Assembly (NCBI RefSeq): GCF_002286815.1
Contig: NZ_MUNM01000040.1
Coordinates: 62,001-126,000, forward strand
DNA: 64,000 nt
Direction: 5' to 3'
Source: Pseudomonas sp. PICF141
GTDB taxonomy: Bacteria > Pseudomonadota > Gammaproteobacteria > Pseudomonadales > Pseudomonadaceae
Shown: positions 18,230 to 26,855 of the stretch, piece after piece
Position numbering within the stretch: the stretch's first letter is position 1
Layout: every line of letters begins with the position of its first letter
Translations under genes and position numbers: made by a program
Notes under the pieces: generated by a model
Databases searched by the model: none
The model's input: the letters and a program-made list of their open reading frames with translations, nothing else
What the model was told of the DNA's origin: nothing

Positions 18230-19174
18230 ATGATCCACGACACTTTCTGGCTGACCGCGAGTGACCGCAGCCGCCTCTTCGTCAATCAGTGGCTGCCGGC
18301 CGCGCCGCTCAAGGCGGTGATCCTGCTGGCCCACGGCATGGCAGAACACAGCGCTCGCTACGCCCGTCTGGCGCAAGCCTGCTGTGATCGGGATTACGGT
18401 GTGTATGCGCCAGACCTGCGTGGACATGGCAAAACTGCCGAAAACGGCACCTTGGGCCATTTCGCCGATGATGATGGCTGGTGCAAAGTGGTCGGTGACC
18501 TGGCCAGCCTTAACCAACATATCGGCCAACAGCATCCCGGCGTGCCGATCGTGTTGCTCGGCCACAGCATGGGCAGCTACATCGCCCAGGCTTATTTGCT
18601 GCATCACAGCGCCAGCCTGCACGGGGCAATTCTCAGTGGTTCGAACTTCCAGCCGGTGATGCTCTATCGCGCAGCGCGACAGATAGCTCGCCTCGAGCGC
18701 CTGCGCCAAGGGCCCAAAGGGCGCAGTGCGCTGATCGAATGGCTGTCGTTCGGCTCATTCAACAAGAAATTCAAACCGGTGCGCACGCCATTCGACTGGC
18801 TGAGCCGCGACCCGGCTGAAGTCGACAAATACGCCAATGACCCGCTCTGCGGCTTTCGCTGCACCAATCAACTGTGGATCGATTTGCTTGGCGGCTTGCA
18901 GCAAATCAGCAAAGCGTCCAATCTCGCCCAGATCGATCCGGGCCTGCCACTGCTGGTGATCGGTGGCGAATGTGATCCGGTGAGCGAAGGCAAACGTCTG
19001 AAAGATCTGGCCCACGCCCTGCGCGATGCTGGCTGCCAGAACCTGCAGCTGACTGTTTACCCGCAGGCCCGGCATGAATTGTTCAATGAAATCAATCGCG
19101 ATCAAGTGACTGCCGATGTGCTGAACTGGATCGCCAAGGCCTTGAGCGCTCACCGGCCACCCAGGACCGAATAG
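18230..19174 (+). CDS. Alpha/beta hydrolase, monoacylglycerol lipase / lysophospholipase type
   Basis: 314 residues: the oxyanion region HGMAEHSARYARLA, nucleophile elbow GHSMGSY (S113), acid in GGECDPVSEG, and the catalytic histidine in ARHELFNEI. No signal peptide, so it is cytoplasmic. It should release fatty acids from monoglycerides or lysophospholipids, which fits its position divergent from fadD2 and 42 bp before the phaJ-like gene. The order fadD1-fadD2-hydrolase-MaoC is conserved with P. aeruginosa PA3299-PA3302, to my recollection. Confidence 0.9.
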   Translation: MIHDTFWLTASDRSRLFVNQWLPAAPLKAVILLAHGMAEHSARYARLAQACCDRDYGVYAPDLRGHGKTAENGTLGHFADDDGWCKVVGDLASLNQHIGQQHPGVPIVLLGHSMGSYIAQAYLLHHSASLHGAILSGSNFQPVMLYRAARQIARLERLRQGPKGRSALIEWLSFGSFNKKFKPVRTPFDWLSRDPAEVDKYANDPLCGFRCTNQLWIDLLGGLQQISKASNLAQIDPGLPLLVIGGECDPVSEGKRLKDLAHALRDAGCQNLQLTVYPQARHELFNEINRDQVTADVLNWIAKALSAHRPPRTE

Positions 19175-19216
19175 TTTTTTTGTGGATTTTTTAATTCGTC
19201 ACAGGAATCGAGACAG

Positions 19217-19687
19217 ATGACCCAGGTTACCAATACGCCTTACGAAGCCCTCGAAGTTGGCCAGACCGCCAGCTACAGCAAGACCGTCGAAGAGCGCGAC
19301 ATTCAGTTGTTCGCCGCGATGTCCGGCGACCACAACCCGGTGCATCTGGACGCTGAGTTCGCTGCCGCCAGCATGTTCAAGGAGCGTATCGCCCACGGCA
19401 TGTTCAGCGGCGCGTTGATCAGCGCGGCGGTGGCTTGCGAGTTGCCTGGGCCGGGGACGATTTATATCGGTCAGACGATGAGCTTTCAGAAGCCGGTAAA
19501 AATTGGCGACACGCTGACTGTGCGCCTGGAAATTCTCGAGAAACTGCCGAAGTTTCGTGTACGTATTGCCACTCGGGTGTTCAACCAGCGCGATGAGTTG
19601 GTCGTGGATGGCGAGGCGGAAATTCTGGCGCCGCGCAAACAACAGACCGTGACGTTGCCGACGTTGCCGGCGATCAGCATCGGCTGA
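19217..19687 (+). CDS. phaJ: (R)-specific enoyl-CoA hydratase, MaoC-like
   Basis: 156 residues, the same length as P. aeruginosa PhaJ1, with the hydratase-2 motif AAMSGDHNPVHLDAEFA in which D38 and H43 are the expected catalytic pair, followed by GMFSGALISA and GTIYIGQTMSF. It would hydrate trans-2-enoyl-CoA to (R)-3-hydroxyacyl-CoA, diverting beta-oxidation intermediates to polyhydroxyalkanoate. It is 42 bp downstream of the hydrolase, likely one transcript. A class B hairpin follows its stop. Confidence 0.9.
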   Translation: MTQVTNTPYEALEVGQTASYSKTVEERDIQLFAAMSGDHNPVHLDAEFAAASMFKERIAHGMFSGALISAAVACELPGPGTIYIGQTMSFQKPVKIGDTLTVRLEILEKLPKFRVRIATRVFNQRDELVVDGEAEILAPRKQQTVTLPTLPAISIG

Positions 19688-19702
19688 TTGCAAGCCCCAA
19701 AT

Positions 19703-19762
19703 GATCGCAGCCTTCGTCAGCTCCTACGCCGATCTCTGTAGGAGCTGCCGAAGGCTGCGATC
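19703..19762. repeat. Hairpin repeat, class B
   Basis: GATCGCAGCCTTCGTCAGCTCCTAC and its near-complement with a short loop, between the convergent phaJ and efflux-adaptor genes; a likely bidirectional terminator. Confidence 0.88.
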
Positions 19763-19770
19763 TTTTGATC

Positions 19771-20631
19771 CTACCGCCCCTCCTGCACCTGCACACTCGC
19801 CGTCATCCCCGCGCTCAAACGGATCCCTTCAGGCAACGTGTCGAGCTTGATCCGCACCGGAATCCGCTGCGCCAGGCGCACCCAGTTAAATGTCGGTTCC
19901 ACCTCGGCCAGCAACTGCCCATCGGGCGTGGTATTGCGGTCGGTAATCCCGCGACTGATGCTTTCGACGTGCCCCTGCAAGGGCTCACCGGCGCTCATGA
20001 GCCAGACCTTGACCGGATCGCCGACGCGAATTCGCGGCAGTTTGGTTTCTTCGAAATACGCCTGCACATAAAAGGTCGAATCGTCGATCAACGCCATCAC
20101 TGGTTGCCCGGCATTCACGTAATTACCCTGGGCCAGGCGCAGGTTGGTGACATGACCGCTGCGCGGCGCATGCACCTCGCTGCGGGTCAGGTTGAGTTGC
20201 GCGACTTTGGCTTCAGCCTGAGCTTCGCGCAGTTCGGCCCGGGCGATGCCGGCATTGATTTGCGCGTTCTCCCGCAGTTCGGCGCTGATCGCCTGCGGCC
20301 CCAGACTGGCACGACGGCTGGCTTCGTGTTCACGCAAACCGAGTTGCTGCTGACGGGTCTGCACCACCGCTTGCGCCTTCTCCAGCGCGGCTTCGAAACG
20401 ATCGCGGTCGATGCTCAGCAACACATCGCCAGCCTTGACCTGCTGGTTATCGAAAGCCTTGAGCTCCCGCACCCAGCCAGACACGTCGGGGGCGATGACT
20501 ACGACGTCGGCGCGGATCCGCGCATCGCGCGTCCAGGGCGTCAACATGTAGTACTGCCACAGATGGAAACCGGCAAAAATGGCCAGGGCCGTCAGGCTCA
20601 GGGTGATCGCGACACGTACGGATGTACGCAT
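19771..20631 (-). CDS. HlyD/EmrA-type membrane fusion protein (AaeA-like)
   Basis: 286 residues. One N-terminal membrane anchor (VAITLSLTALAIFAGFHLWQYY), a lipoyl/barrel-sandwich segment (VVIAPDVSGWVRELKAFDNQQVKAGDVLLSID), a coiled-coil hairpin at about residues 75-135, and the second half-lipoyl APRSGHVTNLRLAQGNYV. It is the periplasmic adaptor linking an inner-membrane pump to an outer-membrane channel. It is last in the three-gene operon with DUF1656 and the AaeB-like pump, 11 bp after the former. The ATG at 20631 is chosen because the anchor begins there and AAGGAG lies upstream. Confidence 0.92.
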   Translation of the reverse strand: MRTSVRVAITLSLTALAIFAGFHLWQYYMLTPWTRDARIRADVVVIAPDVSGWVRELKAFDNQQVKAGDVLLSIDRDRFEAALEKAQAVVQTRQQQLGLREHEASRRASLGPQAISAELRENAQINAGIARAELREAQAEAKVAQLNLTRSEVHAPRSGHVTNLRLAQGNYVNAGQPVMALIDDSTFYVQAYFEETKLPRIRVGDPVKVWLMSAGEPLQGHVESISRGITDRNTTPDGQLLAEVEPTFNWVRLAQRIPVRIKLDTLPEGIRLSAGMTASVQVQEGR

Positions 20632-20642
20632 ATTCAACTCCT

Positions 20643-20849
20643 TTATAAAGGCCCGAGGACGACGGTGATCAAGGTCAATACACAGACGTACAGGGCGCAA
20701 TCAAACAATGCTTCGTGCCAGATCCAGCGACCGACCGGGGTCAGGCGCAATACCATGCGCAACGCTCCGGTCACCAGCAACGCCAGCAACACATCAATCA
20801 GAAACGGACTGAGCAGCACGCCGCCCACCGACCACTCACGCAAGCCCAT
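20643..20849 (-). CDS. DUF1656 small membrane protein (AaeX-like)
   Basis: 68 residues with two hydrophobic segments (LSPFLIDVLLALLVTGAL and ALYVCVLTLITVVLGPL). DUF1656 proteins are nearly always encoded between an aromatic-acid exporter FUSC protein and its HlyD partner, as here. It overlaps the end of the pump gene by 14 bp, so translation is coupled. Exact role unknown; presumed small subunit of the complex. Confidence 0.9.
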   Translation of the reverse strand: MGLREWSVGGVLLSPFLIDVLLALLVTGALRMVLRLTPVGRWIWHEALFDCALYVCVLTLITVVLGPL

Positions 20850-22833
20850 GGCTTAGCTCCTGTTGGTGACACCAGGCACGCCAGCTGCTTTGCAATTGCA
20901 GCACCGCGCCTTGGGCGAGTTTCACCGCGTCGCTGGGCGGCAACGCGTACAAGGTTTTCAGTAACGCTTCGCTGGGTTGCGCCAGCGCCTCGGCGCGACT
21001 GCCGGCCGGGCCTTGCCCGAGGACTATTTCCAGTTGCTCGAGATAACGCCGCTGGGGCGCACTGACCGGCACCTGGGCGGCCGCCAGGCTCAAGCGCAAA
21101 TGCAGCAATTCATCGCCGATGTCCAGGCCGAGCAAGCCGTCATCCCAGCGGCTGCGCGCCGGCTCCGGCAGCTCGGGATAATGCCGCGCCAGTTGTAGCA
21201 AACGGTCGGCCATGCGCCCGCCAAACCAGCTTTCGGCACCGCGCAGAGTGCGTCGGGTGAGGCGCACCAGATCGGCGAGGGTCGCCTGCAGCAAGCGTCG
21301 GCTATGCCATGTCGGGTTACGCAGGATCAGCAAGCGAAACGCCAATACGGCAGCGCCGACACCGATCAGCATGGCCTGCGCGCTATTGAAGAAATTCGCG
21401 ACATCGAACGTCATCCTGTTCAACGGCGAAACCAGCACAATAAAGTGCAGACAGAAGGACGTGGCCGTGGCGCCGATCTGCGGATTGGCCATGCCCAGCG
21501 CGCCGAGAAACAGCGGCACGCCCATGCCCATGCACAGCAGCGCAAACCCGCTCCATTGCGGCAGTAGAATCTGCCCGACGATAAACGCCGATGGAATCGC
21601 CAGCAGAATGCCACGCAGAAAGCTCATGCCGATTTGCGCCCCATTTTCGCGGCTGGCAAACAGACTGCATACCACACACGTCAGCACCAGAGCGCCCGAC
21701 GCCGCTGGCCATGCCGTCGCCAGCCAGAAACCCGCCACCACCAGAAACGCCAGCGCACTGCGCGCGCCAAAGACCAGTGCCAATGACAGGTCGCGATGCG
21801 GCGTCAGGGTTCTCGGCGGGTCGACCGTTTCACGCCCCTCTTGCACCGCTTTCAATGCGGTACAGGCCGCCATGGCGGTATCGAGCAACAAAGTGAAACG
21901 GGCCAGACAGTAACTTTGCGCAGCACTGATGCCTGCATCGTGAGAGGCGTCGAGCAATCTGGGACGCAAGGCCTGCAACTGGGCGGTATCACAAGCCCCA
22001 ATTGCTTCTTGGACCTCGGTCATCCATGGCATCAACTGCTCGGCTTCGAGCAGTTCCAATTGATTCCATTGGCGGCGTACCGAACGGGCGATGCGCAACA
22101 GCATCAACAGCTTCTGACTCAAACCGCTAATGGCCCGCGCTCGTTGCCGACCGAGGCTGCCTTCAAACCAGGCATGCTCGCGCTGGGCATCGACCGCGAC
22201 GATTTTCCCAAGGATTTCCAGCAAGCCTTTACGCGCCAGAGCGTCGCCGGCCAACGTCGCGCGCGCGGCATTCATGCCGCTATGCCAGGCTGCCCGGGCC
22301 TGGCCGGCCAGTTGCCGTTCAACCCGCAATGGCCAAAGCAACGCACTGGCAGCGGTGGCGCAGAGAATGCCCAGGCAGATTTCCGTGCAGCGAGCCACGG
22401 CTTGATCGAACACCGTCAGCGGATGGGTAATGGCGGGCAATGCGATGATCGCCACCGTGTAACCGGCCAACACGAAGGAATAGGACCAGGCACTGCGCAG
22501 CAAGGTTGAACTCGCGGTACACAGCCCGAGCCACAACGCCAACGCCAGCAAAAACAGCCAGGGCGTCTGGGCGAACAGCCCCATGAACACCACCGACATG
22601 ATCGTCCCGACCAGCGTACCCAACAGCCGCGCCAAACCCTTTTGCACCACCATTCCGGACAAGGGTTGGGCGACGATAAATGCCGTCATCAACGCCCATG
22701 ACGGTTGCTCCAGCCCCCAGCGCAATGCCAGCCACAGGGCCAGGCCGCCGCCGATCAAAGTCTTGATCGCGAATTGCAAGGCGCGGCGGTCAGGCGCGAA
22801 CAAGGCCTGAAAAGTGATAGGCACGTAGGACAC
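20836..22833 (-). CDS. FUSC/AaeB-family efflux protein
   Basis: A 665-residue inner-membrane protein in two halves, each with a hydrophobic bundle (about residues 20-175 and 365-510) followed by a cytoplasmic helical domain, the layout of AaeB and FusC transporters. FIVAQPLSGMVVQKGLARLLGTLVGTI is a recognisable family block. With its partners it probably expels aromatic carboxylic acids or other organic anions. No LysR regulator adjoins the operon, unlike E. coli aaeR. Promoter region contains a dyad at 22867-22916. Confidence 0.9.
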   Translation of the reverse strand: MSYVPITFQALFAPDRRALQFAIKTLIGGGLALWLALRWGLEQPSWALMTAFIVAQPLSGMVVQKGLARLLGTLVGTIMSVVFMGLFAQTPWLFLLALALWLGLCTASSTLLRSAWSYSFVLAGYTVAIIALPAITHPLTVFDQAVARCTEICLGILCATAASALLWPLRVERQLAGQARAAWHSGMNAARATLAGDALARKGLLEILGKIVAVDAQREHAWFEGSLGRQRARAISGLSQKLLMLLRIARSVRRQWNQLELLEAEQLMPWMTEVQEAIGACDTAQLQALRPRLLDASHDAGISAAQSYCLARFTLLLDTAMAACTALKAVQEGRETVDPPRTLTPHRDLSLALVFGARSALAFLVVAGFWLATAWPAASGALVLTCVVCSLFASRENGAQIGMSFLRGILLAIPSAFIVGQILLPQWSGFALLCMGMGVPLFLGALGMANPQIGATATSFCLHFIVLVSPLNRMTFDVANFFNSAQAMLIGVGAAVLAFRLLILRNPTWHSRRLLQATLADLVRLTRRTLRGAESWFGGRMADRLLQLARHYPELPEPARSRWDDGLLGLDIGDELLHLRLSLAAAQVPVSAPQRRYLEQLEIVLGQGPAGSRAEALAQPSEALLKTLYALPPSDAVKLAQGAVLQLQSSWRAWCHQQELSHGLA

Positions 22834-22866
22834 TCTTGAAAGGACGGTTTAACGATAGCCGGGTTA

Positions 22867-22916
22867 GACGGGATAATTTGAATGACAAATTATTAGCTAG
22901 CTATCTATATCCCGTC
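22867..22916. promoter_or_regulatory. Dyad in the efflux operon promoter region
   Basis: GACGGGATA (22867-22875) and its complement TATCCCGTC (22908-22916) enclose a 32-bp AT-rich core containing AATTTG-AATGA-CAAATT and TTAGCTAGCTA. It lies about 35-85 bp before the pump ATG. Possible operator; regulator unknown. Confidence 0.4.
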
Positions 22917-22935
22917 CAGTGTTAAATCCCGAACA

Positions 22936-22966
22936 TAAAAAAACGCCAGACTGGCTGGCGTTTTTG
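22936..22966 (-). terminator. Rho-independent terminator of the PA2169-type gene
   Basis: Stem AAAACGCCAG / CTGGCGTTTT around ACTGG with T/A tracts at both ends, 15 bp after the stop codon of the minus-strand gene. Confidence 0.88.
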
Positions 22967-22981
22967 ACAGGTAACGAACGC

Positions 22982-23449
22982 TTATGAACGTGCGCGAGCC
23001 TGGTTACGCAGGGCTTTCACCTGGTCATGGTTGCGTTGCACGCCATGGTACTGACGCTCGACCATGTCACGAATACTTACCAGGTTGTGTTTGTTGATTT
23101 TTTCCAGTGCGTCCTTGTACACATTCAGCGCATGGTCTTCACCGCGTTCGGCTTCGTTCAGCACCGCCTCTTCGTCCTTGCCGGTGAACATCGCCTTGAC
23201 GTCGACCCAGCGACGGTGAAGGTCGCCACTGACACTGGTGGAGGTTTCCGGATCACCGCCCAGGGAACGCACAGCGGCCTGCAACTCGGCAGCCGCTGCA
23301 GCGCAATCTGTGGAGCGCTGAACGAACAGGTTTTTGAGTTCTGGATGCTTGATGTCTTCAGCGCAAGTCTTGAACCCTTCCTGACCGTCTTTACAGGTTT
23401 CAATCAGGTCGTTGAGTACAGAGATCGCTTCTTTATTAATGTCGGTCAT
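22982..23449 (-). CDS. PA2169-family four-helix-bundle protein (DUF2383)
   Basis: 155 residues, strongly helical: VLNDLIETCKDGQEGFKTCAEDI, FVQRSTDCAAAAAELQAAVRSLGG, and a C-terminal EAERGEDHALNVYKDALEKI. Glu/His-rich helices resemble the ferritin-like fold; the PA2169 family is abundant and stress-induced in pseudomonads but biochemically uncharacterised as far as I know. Monocistronic with its own terminator; a purine-rich GGAA precedes the ATG. Confidence 0.85.
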   Translation of the reverse strand: MTDINKEAISVLNDLIETCKDGQEGFKTCAEDIKHPELKNLFVQRSTDCAAAAAELQAAVRSLGGDPETSTSVSGDLHRRWVDVKAMFTGKDEEAVLNEAERGEDHALNVYKDALEKINKHNLVSIRDMVERQYHGVQRNHDQVKALRNQARARS

Positions 23450-23650
23450 TTTTCAATTCCTTGCGGTTGATGAAAGATGCAATAAGGAGTTGCACCCTGC
23501 ATGCCAGCTTTGAATTGATGACTTTTTACTTACATTTCAATTAGTTATGTTTTAACGAGGAATCTGTGTCCGCTTTTTTTGCATGATCTGTCATTTGGCC
23601 TGCATGCAGAATGCCTGTATTTTCCAGACTGCCTTGAATCAAGACGACTG

Positions 23651-23890
23651 ATGATGAATCCCGAAAAGCTCGAACTGCTGATTACCCGCGAAATGCCCTT
23701 TGGCAAATACAAGGGCCGCATCATCGCTGACCTGCCCGGCCAGTACCTGAACTGGTTCGCTCGCGAAGGTTTCCCCCACGGTGAACTGGGCGGTTTGCTG
23801 GCTTTGATGCAGGAAATCGACCACAACGGCTTGTCGGAACTGCTTGAGCCACTGCGCGCCAAACACGGCAAACCCGCGCCTCGCCACTGA
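23651..23890 (+). CDS. DUF3820 family protein (putative quorum-regulated factor)
   Basis: 79 residues: MPFGKYKGRIIADLPGQYLNWFAREGFPHGELGGLL is the DUF3820 (QSregVF_b) signature. The small domain, also found in exonuclease-like proteins, has no firm function. Two adjacent ATGs (23651 and 23654) are possible starts, both with weak ribosome-binding sequence; the open frame upstream lacks conservation. It lies 26 bp before a PLP-enzyme gene and is probably cotranscribed with it. Confidence 0.82.
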   Translation: MMNPEKLELLITREMPFGKYKGRIIADLPGQYLNWFAREGFPHGELGGLLALMQEIDHNGLSELLEPLRAKHGKPAPRH

Positions 23891-23916
23891 CCCGCCCTAC
23901 CCTCACCGAGTTGCTC

Positions 23917-25098
23917 ATGCCCGACAATACCCGCCGTACCCGCGATGAAGCTTTTTGGCAGACCTTTGCCGACCGCTATGCGGTTGAACCCGGCCCCCTG
24001 AACCTGGAAAACGGTTATTTCGGCCGTATGTCGCGCACCGTGGTCGAGGAATATCAGCGCAACATCGAACTCATCAACCGCGGCAACTCGGTGCATGTGC
24101 GCCAGCGCTTCGAGCAGGGCGAAAGCGTCAAGATTCGTGCGCAGCTGGCCGAGCTGATCGGAGCCCCCGCCGAAGCCGTTGCCTTCACCCGTAACGCTTC
24201 GGATGGCCTGCAATCGCTGATTCGCAACTATAATCGCCTGGCACCGGGCGATCAGGTGCTGATAAGCGATCTGGAGTACGACACGGTCAAGGGCGCGATG
24301 CGTTGGCTGGCCCGCTATCGAGGCGTGGAAGTGATCGAGATCGAACACTGCCACCCCGCCAGTTTCGACAGTTTACTCAGCACTTACCGCGAAGCTTTCG
24401 TGCGTTATCCGCGATTGAAGCTGATAGCGCTGACCCACGTCACCCATCGCACCGGACTGGTCATGCCGGTGCAGGCGATTGCCGCTACCGCCAGGGAATA
24501 CGGGATCGATGTAATCCTCGACGGCGCCCATGCCCTTGGTCAGATCGAGTTCGATCTCGAGAAACTGGGCATCGCTTTTGCTGGTTATAACCTGCACAAA
24601 TGGATCGGCGCGCCACTGACGCTGGGCTTCATTTACATCGCCCCCGAGCGCCTGGCCGATATCGACCCGGACATGGGCGAGATGCATTTCCCGGTCACCG
24701 ACATTCGCGCCCGCACGCCCTACAGCACGCCCAATATTCCGGCCCTGCTGACCCTGCCGCTGGTGTTCGAAGAACATCACGCCATGGGCGGTTCCGTCGC
24801 CAAGGGCATGCGCCTCAATTACCTGCGTAACCGGTGGGTCGATGCCGTGCGGGGGTTACCGGAAATTGAAGTCATGACCCCGGATGACCCGCGCCTGTAT
24901 TGCGCCATCACCTCGATGCGCTTTACCCGGCATGCCGATCAGCAGGCGCTGGTCGAGCGCCTGCTCAATGACTACAACCTGTTTACCGTGATGCGCAGCG
25001 GTGCGGCGTGTGGCCCGTGCATCCGCATTACGCCGGGCCTCACCACCACCGCAGCCGACATGGATCGGCTGGCACGGGCGCTGACTGAGTTGCGCTGA
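23917..25098 (+). CDS. Class V aminotransferase-fold PLP enzyme (isopenicillin N epimerase-like)
   Basis: 393 residues. Fold-type I class V pattern: NLENGYFG at the N terminus, FTRNASDGLQSLI, the PLP-ring aspartate in ILDGAHALGQ, and the Schiff-base lysine K228 in YNLHKWIGAP. A FTVMRSGAACGPCIRITPG block near the C terminus is typical of epimerase/lyase-like members. It may be a desulfurase-like, lyase or epimerase enzyme; substrate unknown. The ATG at 23917 is preferred to the TTG at 23911. Its stop codon is two bases from the end of the convergent dioxygenase gene. Confidence 0.85.
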   Translation: MPDNTRRTRDEAFWQTFADRYAVEPGPLNLENGYFGRMSRTVVEEYQRNIELINRGNSVHVRQRFEQGESVKIRAQLAELIGAPAEAVAFTRNASDGLQSLIRNYNRLAPGDQVLISDLEYDTVKGAMRWLARYRGVEVIEIEHCHPASFDSLLSTYREAFVRYPRLKLIALTHVTHRTGLVMPVQAIAATAREYGIDVILDGAHALGQIEFDLEKLGIAFAGYNLHKWIGAPLTLGFIYIAPERLADIDPDMGEMHFPVTDIRARTPYSTPNIPALLTLPLVFEEHHAMGGSVAKGMRLNYLRNRWVDAVRGLPEIEVMTPDDPRLYCAITSMRFTRHADQQALVERLLNDYNLFTVMRSGAACGPCIRITPGLTTTAADMDRLARALTELR

Positions 25099-25100
25099 GG

Positions 25101-25826
25101 TCACACTGTGTATTTGTCGAAGTCTTCGGGTTTTATTTGCGATGACACCGCAAACGTGTCGACACCGATGGTCATGTGCCCGAAAAAGCCGTCCTCGTTC
25201 GAGTCTCGACCGATGGCATGGACATTCAGGGTCGAGGCTTCACCTCCCATGCCCTGAAAGAACTCATCCTGCTCGTTTTTCAGCGCGCAGATGCCACGCC
25301 CACGGTACTCGCGGGCATTGAGTACCGTGCGCGAGGCCACCTCGGGAAAATACAGCTGGCCGACCCAGGCGACATGCCGCTCTTGCAGGTAGTTGTTGCC
25401 GGCGGTGATTCGTACCGCCACATGAATGTGCAGGGCACGGCCAGCATAAAAACCGGGATAGATGGTGGTAAAACGCACCACGCCCTGCTGATCGGTAAAT
25501 TGCCCGCCGCGCAGGTAGGTATCGTCATCGGTGCGCGGGATCGAACCGATGCTACCGACGTCGACTTCCTTGTCCGGGTCGATCTTGCTCCACCCCGAAT
25601 ACGCCCCGCGCGCATTGCAATGCCAGATATCGACCAGTGCCCCGGTAACCGGTTGACCGGTCATCGCATCGACGATCGCCAGCCGCAGCACCAAGGGGAT
25701 GCCATCCATGCCTTCGCTGATGTTGCGTCTGATCAGTTTCGGGTTTCGAAAATAGGGGCCGGCGATCTGCTCGGGTGACAGTTGGCAGACCGGGGGTGGG
25801 GATGAAATTGCAATGTTGTCTTCCAT
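25101..25826 (-). CDS. Intradiol ring-cleavage dioxygenase family protein
   Basis: 241 residues with the protocatechuate/catechol dioxygenase core: EQIAGPYF, a carboxypeptidase-like strand LVDIWHCNARGAYSGW (first Tyr ligand), YLRGGQFTDQQGVVRFTTIYPGFYAGRALHIHV (second Tyr and the two His ligands), so the Fe(III)-binding set appears intact. Stand-alone single-subunit members of this type occur in many bacteria with unknown aromatic substrates. The ATG at 25826 has a GGAAGAGAGAG tract upstream. No ring-hydroxylating or downstream catabolic gene adjoins it. Confidence 0.87.
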   Translation of the reverse strand: MEDNIAISSPPPVCQLSPEQIAGPYFRNPKLIRRNISEGMDGIPLVLRLAIVDAMTGQPVTGALVDIWHCNARGAYSGWSKIDPDKEVDVGSIGSIPRTDDDTYLRGGQFTDQQGVVRFTTIYPGFYAGRALHIHVAVRITAGNNYLQERHVAWVGQLYFPEVASRTVLNAREYRGRGICALKNEQDEFFQGMGGEASTLNVHAIGRDSNEDGFFGHMTIGVDTFAVSSQIKPEDFDKYTV

Positions 25827-25907
25827 GACGCTCTCTCTTCCATAAGATGAACGCAGGTTAACGCCAGACGAGCGACGAGATGTGGTAACTATGTATCGCA
25901 TGATGTC

Positions 25908-26052
25908 CTGTAGCAGCTGCCGAGCCTGCGAGGCTGCGTTCGGCTGCGTAGCAGTCGTCAAACCAGAGCTTGCGGTGCATCAGACAAACCGCGTCAGCCG
26001 GACTCACGACTTTACGCAGCCGAACGCAGCCTCGCAGGCTCGGCAGTTGCTA
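25908..26052. repeat. Large imperfect inverted repeat, class F
   Basis: Left arm GTAGCAGCTGCCGAGCCTGC continuing to GCGTTCGGCTGCGT, right arm ACGCAGCCGAACGCAGCCTCGCAGGCTCGGCA, about 40 bp each with a 65-base centre. Only copy of this class in the window. It occupies most of the 346-bp gap between eda and the dioxygenase; I see no gene there. Confidence 0.85.
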
Positions 26053-26092
26053 CAAAGATCGTTTCGATTAGTCACAGAAGTTTTCAGCAGGC

Positions 26093-26127
26093 AAAAAAAA
26101 AACGGTGCACTGACCAAGCGCACCGTA
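26093..26127 (-). terminator. Terminator of the zwf-pgl-eda operon
   Basis: On the minus strand, stem ACGGTGC / GCACCGT with a 10-base loop followed by T10. It lies about 45 bp after the eda stop codon. Confidence 0.85.
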
Positions 26128-26172
26128 AAGCCGTAGAACACACAACGAAGTGTTTGGTAAAAATCCGGTAAA

Positions 26173-26838
26173 TCAGTCCAGCAGCGCCAACGCCTCGGCG
26201 GTGCATTCCTGGATGCGGGCCCAGTCGCCGTTCTTGATCCACTCAGGGTCAAGCATCCAGCTACCGCCCACGCACATCACGTTTTTCAACGCCATGTAGC
26301 TCTTGATGTTGGCCGGGCTGACGCCGCCGGTCGGGCAGAATTTCACTTCGCCGAACGGACCGCCCAGGGCCTTGATGGCCGCAACGCCGCCGCTGACTTC
26401 CGCCGGGAACAGTTTGAAGCGGCGATAACCCAGGCTATAGCCTTCCATGATGCCGGAGGCATTGCTGATGCCCGGCAACAAGGGGATCGGGCTGCCGACA
26501 CTGGCTTCAAGCAGGTCACGGGTAATGCCCGGCGTGACGATGAATTGCGAACCCGCCGCTTCGGCCGCGGCCAGCATGCTGCGATCCAGCACGGTGCCGG
26601 CACCGGTCACCAGTTCCGGACGCTGCTCGCGCAGGATCTGGATCGCCTTGAGACCGAACTGCGAACGCAGGGTCACTTCCAGCGCCGTCAGGCCACCGGC
26701 CGCCAGGGCGTCAGCCAACGGCAGCACGTCCTGTTCACGGGCGATAGTGATCACCGGCAGAATCCGCGCCTTGGCGCAGAGGCTGTCGATCAGGGCAACT
26801 TTGTCCGCCATGGAAACGGTCGGGGATGTGTTTGTCAT
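26173..26838 (-). CDS. eda: 2-dehydro-3-deoxy-phosphogluconate (KDPG) aldolase
   Basis: 221 residues of the class I KDPG aldolase family: LPVITIAREQD, ALEVTLRS (catalytic Glu), GAGTVLD, and the Schiff-base lysine in RRFKLFPAEVSGG, then FCPTGGV. It cleaves KDPG to pyruvate and glyceraldehyde-3-phosphate, the last Entner-Doudoroff step. The start at 26838 has AAGGAT nine bases upstream; an alternative ATG at 26859 overlaps the pgl stop in an ATGA, so a 7-residue longer form is possible. Last gene of zwf-pgl-eda. Confidence 0.96.
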   Translation of the reverse strand: MTNTSPTVSMADKVALIDSLCAKARILPVITIAREQDVLPLADALAAGGLTALEVTLRSQFGLKAIQILREQRPELVTGAGTVLDRSMLAAAEAAGSQFIVTPGITRDLLEASVGSPIPLLPGISNASGIMEGYSLGYRRFKLFPAEVSGGVAAIKALGGPFGEVKFCPTGGVSPANIKSYMALKNVMCVGGSWMLDPEWIKNGDWARIQECTAEALALLD

Positions 26839-26855
26839 AGCGGCTGATCCTTGGT

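Noticed and set aside
25101..25826. Intradiol dioxygenase considered as part of a catechol or protocatechuate pathway
   Set aside because: No cat, pca or ring-hydroxylase gene adjoins it, so only the family can be stated.
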